A DNA stretch of 32,500 bases, from positions 9,494,040 to 9,526,539 of the forward strand of contig NC_135569.1 in assembly GCF_964340395.1 (NCBI RefSeq), written 5' to 3'. Shown piece by piece: positions 19,884 through 31,408 of the stretch (its first letter is position 1; every line of letters starts with the position of its first letter). The position numbers were made by a program, and so were the translations under genes. Source of the stretch: Glandiceps talaboti. Taxonomy: Eukaryota; Hemichordata; Enteropneusta; Spengelidae. Below the pieces are notes generated by a model. It was not told the origin of the DNA, made no database searches, and saw only the letters and a list, made by a program, of their open reading frames with translations.

Positions 19884-22047
19884 TCAATGGATTAAAGTCG
19901 TATCATTTTCCAAATGTGACCAAGTTTCCAATTTCTTGCCCATTCGCCATCTTACAAGCTTATCTTTCTCTCGATAAATGGCAAAAATATACATTACGTT
20001 TCAATCCCCTCCCCAGGCTGACCGTCACTATGGAAGAAAATAGGCCACGGTAAACTTCCCACCAAGAACAACAACAACAACACAGAAACATTGTCAATAT
20101 GTCACCGTGGCTTTCTTGTGTAACTTTAAAAAGGAAGAGATTTCACTTCTGAAAGAAATTCTTCAAATGAATTCCTGTATTAAAGTGGTTGGCATATTCT
20201 CTATAAAATGCGCCACGCGGTGGAAATTTGCCACCCAACAATAGCACAGAAACATGTCACGGCACACATACATTAATGTGGTCGTAAAATTAATAGGGTC
20301 GGAGCTGTGGAGTCATTCAAATTGTCAGAATGGCCTGCTTCTAATCTGCAAGTTGCAAGACCCCCACCTCCACTGTCTGTTTTTTGAATTGGTTAAAGTC
20401 CTTTGGCAAGACTTGAAGCATACTTATACTTCACTCAACCCAGCTGTCTAATAATAGGACTTGGTAGGATATAGGTATACACGTCAACGCAACACAACAC
20501 ACAGAGGCACTGTAGAGTACATACACTCGCTAATGCTAAGGGCGCCAGTAATGCCAAACCTTTTCTGAGAGCAAGACTCGGATTCAGAGCTTTACCTAAA
20601 GCTAATCGTGCTTGGCCCTTCTATCTCATTGGCAGTCCTTCCATGAAAATTTCCATCTATATCTAAGTTAGTTCTCATCCCATGCGAACTATTTTACTTT
20701 TAATGGATCTGTTTGGTACCCCTAAATACAAATATTTCTTTTAAAAAATGTCGTCAAATTGAGAAATGGAAATATAGTGTCAACAAAAGAGCTGTTTTCC
20801 TCACTACATACCAGCTTTGTATTCATAGCACTACATACTACTACATACTGATTTGAAATTGATTGTGCTGTCGAAAATGTTTGGACAATTTAGTTAGAAT
20901 GGGGTGGGGGGGGGGGTTATGAGTCCTAACTAAACGAATTTAGTTTTTTTATCCTACATTATACTATTGATCTCGCCCCTAAACTAATTTGGTAAAATTT
21001 TTGTTTTTGCGTGTGATTTGACAATATACAAGGAAGACCAGATATAACAAATTTGTGCAACTTTATTTATCTTGCATAAGTGGCAGGAATACATATGATC
21101 TTTGACTGGTGGCAAAAACCATCCGTAATCGCTAATCAAACTAATGAATGAATGATATGAGGACGCTGTCCAGCTGACACACGAATCGCCGCCTTGAGAA
21201 CGAATGAGTTTGTTGTCCTATTTAAAGTACAATAACCGTGTCACGAAACTATAAAAAGAGAAGAGTCTTCCAATGGCGCTTGCTCGAGTTTCTTTTGTAA
21301 AAAAAAAATTAAAAAAAGAACAAAACCCTACGGGTGTTTATAAAATACTACGTCGCAACATGCTAGTTATGATGGAGTTATAACAGTAGTGTAAGTGTAG
21401 TTCACTGATTTACTTTAGGATCGAACACAATAGGTGCATTTTCTCTATAGTATTTGTCTGTGAAAGAGGGCACTTTAAAATGTATGACTGAGGTTACCTA
21501 TAGAACTGTTTTAAAAGGTATGCCTTCACCGCCAGCTATGTTACATGCATAGTCAATCGCAGTACCGCCGGTGTGTCGTTTAACTTGGGGTCCTTTTTCC
21601 GGTTTAAATGTAGAATGTCATTGACGTGAACATACAGAGGACATTCTTGTGGTGTCCAATTATAAGGTAGGACATCTACATGACTCATATATAACACGAA
21701 CATCTCCGATAAAACGAGCTTTTCAGAGTAAAATTGATCAAGCGACTGAGTAAAAGCATCATTAAGTAGGTTTAGTGTCAACTGATATCTTTCATAAGTT
21801 AAGTCTTTTGAGTGTTATTCATATACGCATTAGATGTATTCGAAATTCTGAGCTACAATACATTATACCATGCATAAGCCCAAAATATGGAATATATACT
21901 CTGGTCGTTCTCCGTCACGACAACGCGTGTCTACGTCACTACTAGTTCTGCTGTGTTCGAAATATGAGTCAAAACGTTCAAAATTAATTGCTATTAATTT
22001 CCCCGATATTTCTTTTATATTACTGGCGCTGGTATAGTTATGTTAGG
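19884..22047. other. mostly unique sequence with degenerate internal duplication
   Basis: About 20045-20112 and 20215-20272 share ordered words (GCCACG, CCCACC/GCCACC, CACAGAAACA, TGTCACGG/TGTCACCG), as two diverged copies of one sequence. A poly-G run lies near 20902-20916. A minus-strand stretch at 21536-21781 is open for 81 codons but lacks an ATG at its start and recognised homology. Confidence 0.45.
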
Positions 22048-22183
22048 CTCCAATATTTTTCTTCATTCAGCAGGAAAATACGCGTGACCTAGGGGTTGTC
22101 ACTACTCGTCTAGCGACTCATAGTGACAAAGGCCCCTTAGGTTACTCGGATTTTCCTTGGCTGAACGAAGACATATATTGGGG
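22048..22183. mobile_element. short foldback (MITE-like) element, copy 1
   Basis: The left arm 22048-22104 and right arm 22121-22183 pair imperfectly: CCAATAT...CTTC..TTCAGC..GGAAAAT..CG.GTGACCTA.GGG..GTCACTA against its complement, around the loop CTCGTCTAGCGACTCA. A related sequence in reverse orientation lies at 31312-31408, with the loop word TCTAGCGACTCATAGTGAC conserved. Small size and no coding capacity fit a non-autonomous element. Confidence 0.82.
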
Positions 22184-22776
22184 AATAACATCTAAATGTT
22201 ACCCTGGCACATGAATACGCTCTAGAGGCGTGATATCTGAGAAATGCGGCTTTAAAAGGGGAACATCACTCCAGGAAATAGAGATAAATTATGGGTTCAG
22301 GAGAGTTATTTCATGATTTTAGATCACCCACAATTCCTTGCGATTTCAGAGAAACATCAGTTGATCTTGTGCATGTACTGTTGTACAGAGTATCTTTGCT
22401 ATGGGTTATTGCATCATGGGAGTCAGCAGAAATAAATTATTCAATGGCTGAATACTGAATATTCATGACAGCTGTTTTCCACTGAAGTGTATATCATTTG
22501 GTATTCCTGAATTTAAGTGGGATATTAATTCTTGCTATAAATTTTAGATTGGAACGGTCCATATACAGAACTATCTATTTCATACGACGAACAAGTTAAA
22601 CCTGCTGTAAACTGCATGCACTCCTTCCGTATTAAAAAAACAAGGCTTTGCTTGTTCTCCTACAGGCTTATCAGAATGCGACATTCTGAGGCAACATACA
22701 TGGTATATCCCTTAATTGGTTAATTTCATTAATTATGCAAATGACTTATAAAAGCAAAACTTCACCAACCGGCTGC
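22184..22776. other. unique or unknown repeat sequence
   Basis: No gene visible. Two phrases (AAAGGGGAACATCACTCC near 22254 and TGCATCATGGGAGTC near 22409) loosely resemble words near 17695 and 17945, so an old dispersed repeat is possible but unproven. Confidence 0.35.
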
Positions 22777-23250
22777 TATAAATAATAATAATAAGATGAT
22801 TTGTAATGCGCCTCATCTCCGAAGAGCTCGAAGCGCAGAGGAAGAGTGGATACAGAAATAGTTAATGGAAATGTGAATTCAAGGTAATGTGTATTAAATA
22901 AAAAGAGAAAGAAAAACAGTTGAAGAGGTGAGTTTTGAGAGAATGTCTGAAGGTTGACAAAGATTTGGAATGGCGGAGATCAAAAGGGAGGTGGTTCCAT
23001 GAAGTAGGGCCAATGTAAGAGAAGGATCTTTCACCAAATGTTTTGGTTGACACCCTTGGAACACAGAGAAGACGAGAATCAGAAGACGAGCGAAGTGGTC
23101 TTCGAGGAATGTATTGATGTAGAAGATCCGTGAGATATTGTGGGCCAATACCTACAACTGACTTGAAACAAATGGATGAAATTTTGTATTGAATACGTGA
23201 AGTGATAGGCAGCCAATGAAGTTTTCGAAGAAAACTCACTTGCACAATGT
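22777..23250 (-). mobile_element. 5'-truncated non-LTR retrotransposon, 3' end (CR1/L2/Rex-like)
   Basis: Minus-strand element: the C-terminal end of the reverse-transcriptase ORF (stop at 22862), then about 65 bp of 3' UTR containing GAGGCGCATTACAAATC, then a short TTATTATTATT tail at 22777-22797. GCGCTTTACAAATC-like 3' ends with (ATT)n tails are characteristic of CR1/L2-group LINEs (family knowledge). Most of the element, including the RT catalytic core and endonuclease, is missing by 5' truncation. No target duplication could be fixed. Confidence 0.85.
22862..23245 (-). pseudogene. LINE ORF2 C-terminal fragment (about 127 codons, uninterrupted)
   Basis: The translation carries the conserved block found downstream of the RT domain in CR1/L2/Jockey-like ORF2 proteins. 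In order: LRKLHWLPITSRIQYKIS, GIGPQYLTDLL, RRPLRSS, LLCVPRVSTKTFGERSFS, GPTSWNHLPFDLR and FRHSLKTHLF. There are no stops or frameshifts, so the insertion is fairly young or only mildly decayed. The frame begins at GTG rather than ATG and closes at a stop about 20 bp upstream. This is a truncated copy, with the N-terminal endonuclease and RT motifs absent, and it cannot be functional alone. Confidence 0.88.
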
Positions 23251-24638
23251 ATTTAATAGATTATATGGATTTGGAGATTGTATTCGTAAGATGTTGCACA
23301 AATTAACAAAACTGGAAATGTGTCTTTAAAATCAAAATGTGAGGTTATTTATTTTAGCTGCATTTTAAGTGCTTAAGGATACAGAAACGTTATGTCTACC
23401 AATTCTACATTGAGTGACTTCTCTAAATAACTGTTATGAAAAGGGCGTATATGGCTGGAAGAGGCTTGCTGTACATTGGGCATTCTAGAAAACACTGTGA
23501 AAAGCTAAGGCGTAAAAAATGATTGTGTGTCCGATAACATGGCTTCAGAAGGTAGGGTAGGCAGGTCGGGATTTTATTTTATTTTATGTAACTTATCTTT
23601 TTAATTGTTTTTATTTTTGAAAACAATATTGCTTCGACCTAAAACCAAACAAAATGTCGGTCCGAATACAACTTTATGATAGCTGATGAAATACGTACAG
23701 GCATCGCCGGGGGGGGGGGGGGAGAGAAAACAGACCTGCAAGAAGGTCAAGAAGACAAAATATTTCTTATCTTTTTGTTTTAAATGATTAACAACTGTTT
23801 AGGGTGGACGGCTTAAAACTAGGGTCGGTTGGGTAATCGGAAACACAATTTTTATTTTATTTCCTAAACACTTCTTTAAGTCATGCCCAAACAATTCAAC
23901 ACGAAGGCCAGTGTCCCTTTAATTCTTGCAGACATTTTCTTGCATTTTTCAAGAACATGTATGCATATACGTCATCTTCCTTGTCTCGTTCGTAGTATGA
24001 AATGGACATCGTCTCGTTCGTAGTATGAAATGGACAAAATTGCACACGGACTCCTACGTGTTGTAATTAAATACCAATCTAAAACCGGAAAAAACTATTT
24101 CCGCGAGCAGTACCGCACATAAAGTGCTTCGAATTGAAATTCCCCTGGTCATTACCTATCTCTTGTGTCTGTTGCTTGTGATTGGAGACATTGTTCAACA
24201 CTTTCCTTTAAAAAAAACCCACATTTCTCGGTTACCAGCCTCTAGACTAGTACTAGTAGAGTATTCGCGAAATCTTGTTGTTGAAACAACTCTGATTCAT
24301 GAGTCGTGCTGCCAGTACACGTTGAGTTCGAATTTGGCAATACATATTAAACTTGTGAAGTCGAACCCGTTCATTTTCAAAGTGTTTGTAGGGTTAGTAG
24401 TTGTTTATTATTTCACTGATATGGTTGAACTCTTCATACACGGTTTCTTTCAAATGCTGAAGCGAGCAAATTACCAAATTCGTCGTTCTTGGTAAATCTT
24501 TTCTGTAATATAACCAGATTCATTCTCTTAACAAGATGAAGCGCATTGTTTACATCCCCAAAAAGTTAAAACTGGATACCGCAAACGTACATTACATCGG
24601 TGTTGTTCTGTGGAACCCCCCCCCCCCCTCAATTCAAA
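23251..24638. other. unique sequence with a 28-bp tandem duplication
   Basis: Contains a poly-G run near 23709-23721 and an exact 28-bp period (GTCTCGTTCGTAGTATGAAA... at 23983 and 24011). A 143-codon stop-free stretch (24067-24495, +) has no early ATG and no recognised homology, so it is not called as a gene. A poly-C run at 24616-24628 leads into the next repeat. Confidence 0.5.
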
Positions 24639-25025
24639 TGGTAACTCCACGGGTAACATTACGGGGAGGCTCCTCACAACCATTGAAACTTAATGTGTTG
24701 TGATACCAATTTTATGCAAAAAGTAAGCTTATACCCTTTCTGATACCAAGTTACATTTTAATTAGTCTAAGTCACTAAAAGCCAGGGCTCCCAGGGGAAG
24801 CTAGCCCTAGATCTTGAGTGGCATGAGCGACGAGAGTATGGAAGGTTTGAAGGTAGATACACCAGGTTGAACATAGTCTCTGTTAATTAGCGACAGTTTT
24901 GAAATACCCGACCCTTTCTCATACCACTACCTCATGAAAAGTATACCCTTTCTGATACCAACCAGCATAAAAACCCGACCCCTTTCGCGCGGACCCTCCC
25001 CGTATCGCCGTCTATGGGAGTTGCC
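24639..25025. mobile_element. repeat element with inverted ends and an internal repeated word
   Basis: The left end (24639-24668, GGTAACTCC...ACGGGGAGG) and right end (24995-25025, CCTCCCCGTA...GGGAGTTGCC) are inverted relatives, and both are bordered outside by poly-C (24616-24628 and 25024-25035). Inside, the word TACCCTTTCTGATACCA occurs at 24732-24748 and 24944-24960, and a variant ACCCTTTCTCATACCA at 24911-24926. No coding frame. It looks like a non-autonomous transposon with subterminal repeats; the exact termini are uncertain. Confidence 0.65.
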
Positions 25026-25035
25026 CCCCCCCCCC

Positions 25036-27485
25036 TCTCCCGGGTGGGGAACAGCTTGTCCCACCAAGGAGATCAGCTCTATGACTTGAGAATCTGTAGC
25101 ATGCAAAGACAGTGAAAGGTTGACAACCTTACTTTAAACGTACAAGCAAAAAGAAAATTTAGTCTTGAATGTGTACAACCCATTCATTCCATGGTCCTCC
25201 CAAGAAAATAAGACTCATCTGTAAGACTACAATGTGAATCCCTTCATAACCTTCATAGCCTCCAAAACTGAGAAACCGCACTTCGCGATTTTCCTTAATG
25301 TTAGACGCAACTCAACAAATAGTATTCATGAATTCATTTAGGAAAAACAGAGGCCAAACAATTTAGGAGACTTTCGAAAATTGTCGAGCTTCGTTCACAA
25401 TTACAACCGTCCATTCATTCATTCATTCGAACATTCTGGCACATCCGTAGCCATTCATCAGTTTTGTCAAAAACCTTTATAGGCCCTTTTCATGCTGTCT
25501 TCATATATCTATAGTTAGTGTCCTCCTGTTGAAGATTTTGCAGCGGGACCCCAAAATAGTCTAAACACTATCCTTGGCTTGGAATCTCAAACTCTATCTT
25601 CGCTCCATATAGCTCAATAAGAAATACCGTTGTTGATTCAAATGAGTAAACGCCCAACTGTTAGAATGATGTAAGCTGTATATATAAGTAGCGTTCTGAT
25701 CTGACAAATGTACCATATATATAACTGACACTAATAAACACTACAACCATTGCATACGGATCAGAACGTCGTTCCATTAGTAATAGACAATTAAAACTGT
25801 CTTTGTAGGTGTCGAAAAGTCTACTCCTTATCACACTACCAAACTGACATACATTGCCTCTGCTATAGATGGTGCAAGGGTTGGAACTAAAACTTATTAC
25901 TGGGCAGAACTATGTGATTGATTAACAAAAGACACGATATTTATAACTGTGTGGGGAGCTTCGCTTGAATTTGAAATTTAATCTCAGCATTGATTGAGCT
26001 AGACACGAGAGGAGATTTGGAGCCTCTAGACTAACCCCCAAAACATAAATTACAGTAATTTTAATACATTAGTATTATATCACAGTACCAAAAGATTTGT
26101 CGGTCGTCTTTCATCAGGACACTGCTCAGTAGATATTAACGTGTCAGTAAACGTCGTTTAGGGCATAATTTCGGAGATCCATATTTTTCTTCAAAAGCAA
26201 AGCCACAAGCTTACGCTTCTATTGCTGTTTCATTACATTTCCGAAATTAAATTTTGCTCATTTGAAAATTTGGTATTGAACTTTCAAGACTTTGAGTGGT
26301 CATAAAACTGTGACATTTCAAAATAGACCTCAAGGAAGACGGAGGAAGTCACTAAGTTTAAATCAATGTTGCATGTAAGCCGTTAAAACATTGACATGCC
26401 TCACCAAATGCAAGTCTAACTGTAGCCTAAAAGCACTCAGTGCAGATTGTCCTCGCAGCTTTGGCTCATCTCGTAAATGGATTGTAGGAGGAATACGACA
26501 AACATGCGCTTTATAACAATCATTATCTAGTCTTAAAAGTTTATCGTGTGCGATTGAACTTATCCGTTGTTTTATACAAAGTGAATGTTTCTATAGAAAT
26601 GTAAATGAAAAGAAACGAAGCAAGTCATAGTAGGCCAATGTCATGAAGACTGAAGTGTGAAAAGAATGAAATTCAGAAGAAGCAATTCACGCAAAAAGAA
26701 AAATAACAACATGCAGAGTTTTAGAACAAATCATGTTAATTCAAAGGAGCAAAGAACGACAACTTATCAATTCGAAAGTAAATCAGATATTTTCTTGAAC
26801 AGCTGTAATATGTCAATATGTTAATTAATTAATTAGAGGAAATGCACTGTTTATGGGTGGGGGTGGGGGTACTCCAGTAGGATGGTGGGTGATGTGTTGC
26901 CCAGACATGTCACTTTTTCCCTTAACAATGTCTCTTTTTCCGTCGAACATTCCGTAAAACACGATCATTAAAGATGGTTTCCCATTTCATGGTCCAGTAA
27001 AACTCTAACATAAGGGATAAACCAATGTACCTCGATCTGGATCATGATTTCATAGTGTCTTACAGTGTGTTTGTACAAGTGGATGGTCGTTCCCGGGATA
27101 AGACCTCGGTGACATCATGAAGTCCAAAAAGCCTTAATCACGGGCCCCTGTTTGGCCTAAAAATCCTTAGGAGCGGTATATATTTTTGAACCTGGATGGA
27201 ACACCCACGTCTGAAATTTATCTTACTAACGCCCACGACTCGGTTTTATTATCAAACAACCCTCTCACTGAATACATCTCATATTCTATTACATGTATGC
27301 GAAAAGTTCATTAATATGCATGATAAAACCATAACAAATCTTCACCTTTTTTTTTTTAAATATTTCACACAAATAAGTGTTTCTTTTGATGATTTATTAC
27401 AAACCTGCAGGATAAACACGTATTTATACAAATTCATTGCAAATATATGAAAAATACATAAAGGCCTTTGTACATCCCGTTTCAG
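25036..27485. other. AT-rich unique sequence, no gene seen
   Basis: Contains a short CATT run (about 25412-25428), an inverted pair CGTTCTGATC (25692-25701) and GATCAGAACG (25759-25768), and a TTAATTAATTAATTA run near 26821. A G-rich stretch GGGTGGGGGTGGGGGTACTCC lies near 26855. It ends at a TACATCCCGTTTCAG acceptor at 27485. No RNA gene recognised. Confidence 0.45.
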
Positions 27486-27559
27486 GTTACCGTCCACCGG
27501 CACTATTTGATATGACTACACAGAAACCAATAAGGAAATGCACAGGTTACATCTTAAGA
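27486..27559 (+). CDS. weak candidate terminal exon (24 codons)
   Basis: After a good acceptor (ACATCCCGTTTCAG, 27485) the frame with incoming phase 1 is open and reads YRPPALFDMTTQKPIRKCTG then YILR, before TGA at 27560. The other frames stop within nine codons. The phase would also fit the 15127-15182 exon, making it an alternative to 19805. No family recognised. AATAAA-like signals are too common here to help. Confidence 0.2.
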
Positions 27560-27562
27560 TGA

Positions 27563-29103
27563 CAAGAATGAACGAAAACAGTTTCTTGAGACATTTTGTA
27601 TTAATGAGTATCACCACGCAGACATCAAATGCAAACGTTAAAACATTGGCACCCGGGTAGTTGCTGTAGGCTTAGATGGTTCATTTCATTCAAAGTGTGG
27701 CCCGGGAAATGTGGCAAGAAATTGCGATCTTGTTATCTTAACATGTAGAATGTACGGTTTCTTCCTGGTCTCTGCGTGGTTGCCTCAAACTCAACCTGTG
27801 GATAGTAACTTGAAACCGGCTGCACATCTGTCCACTCCGTCAACTCATCACCATAGGAAATTCAGACATCGATTCAGACAGACGTATCGACTGAACTAGA
27901 CATCTCTCCAAAGTACAGATGTCTGAACTTCTTCATATGTCTGAATCAATATGTGTATTCATATATAGTATTGATATAGGTTAATGTACGATATTATGTG
28001 GATCAGTCAATATATCTGTCTAATAAACGTCGCTATCGAACTCAGAAATTGTCGAGGAAAATATGAATTTTCTTGACAATCTTTAAAAGATGTAAAAATA
28101 TTTTGACATAAACGGTGGCTTTATTTGAACGTTTTTAAAATACTAATTTAATGAATTGCCACAAAATAATTTAATTTTTTGATGCAACATAAGGAATTTG
28201 GATACCTGAACAGCCAAATAACATAAATGTATCATTTTATAGAAAGCTTTCTTGTTAAATATCATGTTGTGAACAAGGTAAATGATTAATAAATGCAATA
28301 AGTATCAAAACCACATGTTACGAAGTGGTATTATTGTTCTTGAGATACCTAAGGGACTGTCATACGGGTAAATACATACATACATACATGCACGCACCCC
28401 CCCCCCCCCCACACACACACACACACACATGAACATAGAATAACGCACCTTCAAACGTTAAGACTGGGACTAACCTAGTCACAGACATCATCATTATAAT
28501 CTATTAAGCTTTACTCTCGCATTGAAACCTACTGCTAAAATACGTTTGACAATGTACATGCTGTGATGCTGTCACTTAGACATAACCCAACAATTTGTTG
28601 TGATCGCCTATATCCGTAGGTGCCTTATAGACAAATTGATTTTTTGCCATTTTCTTAAAAGCATTTTCTTTCTATTAGCCCACGCCCCACCTTTATATTC
28701 ATATCAGTCCTTTCATATGTTTTCATCTTTTCAAAGCATCTGACAATGTTATCTTTTGACTTATCAGCTTTGTTTAATGCATTGATGAAAAATCGTTTTT
28801 GTCTGATGTTCAGAAACGCTCTCATCCCAGTTGACAATTTTCTTTATTCCTATTGTCATTGTCAAGGGACAATATTTAAATTGGTTTTCTTTCAACAAAG
28901 AGAAAGGTATTTTCTCATGGTATTGCTGTTTGGAGTTTGCAGTCACCCTTAATTATTTCCAATATTATAGCGGTGGTTTCTGTTCATCTGTTCAGCCTTC
29001 TTACTAGACCATCACGCATAAAACTGAATGATCAATTCAAAATGTGAAGGCGTATTTTCCATCAAACACCGAACGATGGATTTACTTTTATCACTCATTC
29101 AAA
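27563..29103. other. AT-rich unique sequence with a small compound microsatellite
   Basis: Near 28373-28429 there is CATA, a poly-C run (28398-28410) and CA units. A hairpin AGACATCT/AGATGTCT lies near 27899-27924. Open stretches of about 60 codons near 28650-28950 occur on both strands and have no support. Confidence 0.5.
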
Positions 29104-29126
29104 CCATCCATCCATCCATCCATCCA
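29104..29126. repeat. short (CCAT)n microsatellite
   Basis: About six CCAT units, with scattered degenerate CCAT/CCATC words continuing to about 29240, as in a decayed longer array. Confidence 0.9.
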
Positions 29127-29482
29127 CAAATAAGTCTTTAATTCCATCTATCGTTCCATGCATCTTTGCTTTTGTGTACCTGTAATCCATTAATCCGTCG
29201 ATACACCCATCTACACGTCCATCCACCTACCCATCCATTCGTCTATGTACATACACATCTATCAGTTCGCCAAACTTCTAATTCACTCGCGCGCACTACT
29301 ATCTAAACAGTCTTCAGCCGCCATCTATACTACATGCCTTTTCGAAAACAACAAGTTTAAGAAAATAAAACGCGTACAAATATAGGATTTTAAGATGTAT
29401 GCAAATTCAACAATTGCTAGGCTTCTTTTAAAGTAATACCAATATAGCGCTCTAATCACAGGCTACTGTCGAGAGTATACAA

Positions 29483-29513
29483 GACCACTATAAAAAAAAA
29501 TTCTATAGTGGTC
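29483..29513. repeat. hairpin GACCACTATA/TATAGTGGTC
   Basis: A 10-bp perfect stem with an A/T-rich 11-nt loop, 31 bp before a CATA array. It shares CTATAGTGGTC with the hairpin at 18842-18874. Confidence 0.75.
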
Positions 29514-29544
29514 AGAGGTCTACCTTGTGGGTTTCATTCCGACA

Positions 29545-29626
29545 ATACATACATACATACATACATACATACATACATACATACATACATACATACATAC
29601 ATACATACATACATACACACACACAT
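29545..29626. repeat. (CATA)n then short (CA)n microsatellite
   Basis: About 18 CATA units followed by ACACACACAT. A nearby GGGTTTCATTCC resembles a tRNA B-box only loosely. Confidence 0.96.
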
Positions 29627-30219
29627 ATACATTGTACATACATCCGTTATTTTCTCATGTGCGCCTTTAGACTATATAATATATATCTCTTTTCATTTCG
29701 GAGACATAATGACAGATTGAACCTTGGAAATCAGTATGAATCGAGTAAAAATATTGATATTATATACTATAGTATAGTATATGACGGCCAAAATATAGGT
29801 GGCCACTGTCTTACAGGCAAGGGAAATTATTACATGTTTTCAATGATAGGGATTACACGTACAAGAAAATATACGATGACGATGCATATCAATGATGTTT
29901 ATCCAGTACAGACACTTAGTATTCGTCACGGGTCAACGACCTTGAATTCCGTAAGCAAAAGATTGTTGCACCCGGAGGACCGAATTTCATAAAAATCAAA
30001 ACATTTTAAATATATTAATACAATATCAAGCTTATGTTTGCACTAACGATGAGAAGTTATATGTTCGGATAATTTAATTCACTGTGTAAGGTTCTCAACA
30101 AAAATTAATTCCATCAATCAACAGTGGACTAGAATTATCAGATACTTCCATGGTCTCATTCCCAGTTTAAGATAATAGCTGTCGGTCGTCGAAGTATCCA
30201 ATTTAGTGCACTGTTGGGT
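29627..30219. other. unique sequence, nothing identified
   Basis: AT-rich unique DNA. GATACTTC and GAAGTATC form a small inverted pair (about 30140-30198) just before the TAG array. Confidence 0.5.
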
Positions 30220-30272
<53 letters not shown>

Positions 30273-30282
30273 ATAGTAGTAG

Positions 30283-30329
<47 letters not shown>

Positions 30330-30330
30330 G
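30220..30330. repeat. compound trinucleotide array (TAG)n - (TTG)n
   Basis: About twenty TAG units with one TAA variant, changing at about 30282 into about sixteen GTT/TTG units. Confidence 0.98.
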
Positions 30331-30361
30331 AGAAATTATATTTTTTGATGACTTACTAATA

Positions 30362-30438
30362 GTTTGCCAATTTGCATATTATACAGGTAGTAATTAAAAG
30401 GTTGTCAATTCGCATAATATACATGTAGTAATTAAAAG
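30362..30438. repeat. two-copy tandem duplication, 38-39 bp
   Basis: 30362-30400 and 30401-30438 both end in GTAGTAATTAAAAG and share CAATT.GCATA.TATACA.GTAG, with a few substitutions and one indel. Confidence 0.85.
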
Positions 30439-31311
30439 AAAATTAGTTCACTAGAACATGTTTATTTAACTGTTGTAATTTTCTTGTATTAATTATCTGA
30501 TCGTTGTAGAAAAAATATTCAGATGTGTAAGTTGTTCGATACATTCTTGCTGACTTATGTTGTTAGGTGTATTGAGATAATGTTTATTCAAGAGGTGGGG
30601 CATGATGTTTCATTAGCTTTGTTCGAGTTATTTGTCATGTCCTTCACAATGATACCTCTACTGTCTGTACCATATACTTTTAATATTCATACATTGGTGA
30701 AAATGAAAGATTAGAGAGCAGTGTAAGCAATAAATATAAAACTCCAAACGACAATATTGTTCGTTTTAAGAAATCAACGGCCATATTTTACCGATCATAC
30801 ATACAGTGCGATTCTATTTTGAACTCTAAATATATTTGATATTATTATTTTTTTTTTTAAATAGGACATTGAAATGCAGATAGTACTGCACTTTAGGAGA
30901 GCCTGGGTTGAAATTGATCTAATGTAAATATAAGCAAACCTTTAGCAGCTAGTGCGTTGTCCAATCACGTACAGTACATTGAGTTTTTTTTCACGATTGA
31001 GCATTTCATCCACGCCATCAGATGATACTTGGCATGTAGCGGTGTCAATGACTGCGTAGTCAACGTACAAGGTTAACTGTAATGAGCACGTTTGGTGGGA
31101 AATCAACTAGACACGTCTAGCAAGGTGACACAGTCTAAAAACCACTCCATGAAAATAATAAAACGTCGCTTATGATGAAGTAAAATCGAAAGAATCAACT
31201 TTATTTTCTTAGACTTGTTGTTTCTAGTGAGTGCGATTACGAATGTGAATATGTCTAATAAGGTCATTAATTTTAATTTGATTTGCGATGATTTATGATA
31301 ATTAGATATTT
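30439..31311. other. unique sequence, nothing identified
   Basis: AT-rich unique DNA; small palindrome CTAGACACGTCTAG near 31108. Confidence 0.5.
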
Positions 31312-31408
31312 TCCAATAGTTTTCTTCTGCCAAACAAGATACGAGTGACCTAAAGGGGCCCTGTCACTATGAGTCGCTAGATGAAGGGACTAAAATATTG
31401 GGGAATAA
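31312..31408. mobile_element. short foldback element, copy 2 (reverse, partly deleted)
   Basis: Matches the reverse complement of 22048-22183: CCAATA..TTTTCTTC, CGAGTGACCTAAAGGGGCC, then GTCACTATGAGTCGCTAGA, then AAATATTGGGGAATAA. Most of the second arm is missing, so it no longer folds over its length. Two copies 9.2 kb apart show that this is a dispersed family. Confidence 0.75.

Noticed and set aside
21536-21781. 81-codon minus-strand frame
   Set aside because: Begins at TTG, has no strong flanking splice sites and no recognised family.
24067-24495. 143-codon stop-free + stretch, partly hydrophobic
   Set aside because: The longest non-repeat, non-LINE open stretch, but the first ATG is very late. 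About one of this length is expected by chance in a window this size and composition, and no family is recognised.
29504-29543. tRNA-like words (TATAGTGGTCAGAGG and GGGTTTCATTCC) suggesting a tRNA-derived SINE
   Set aside because: Spacing is too short for A and B boxes, no cloverleaf can be drawn, and the first word is explained by the local hairpin.
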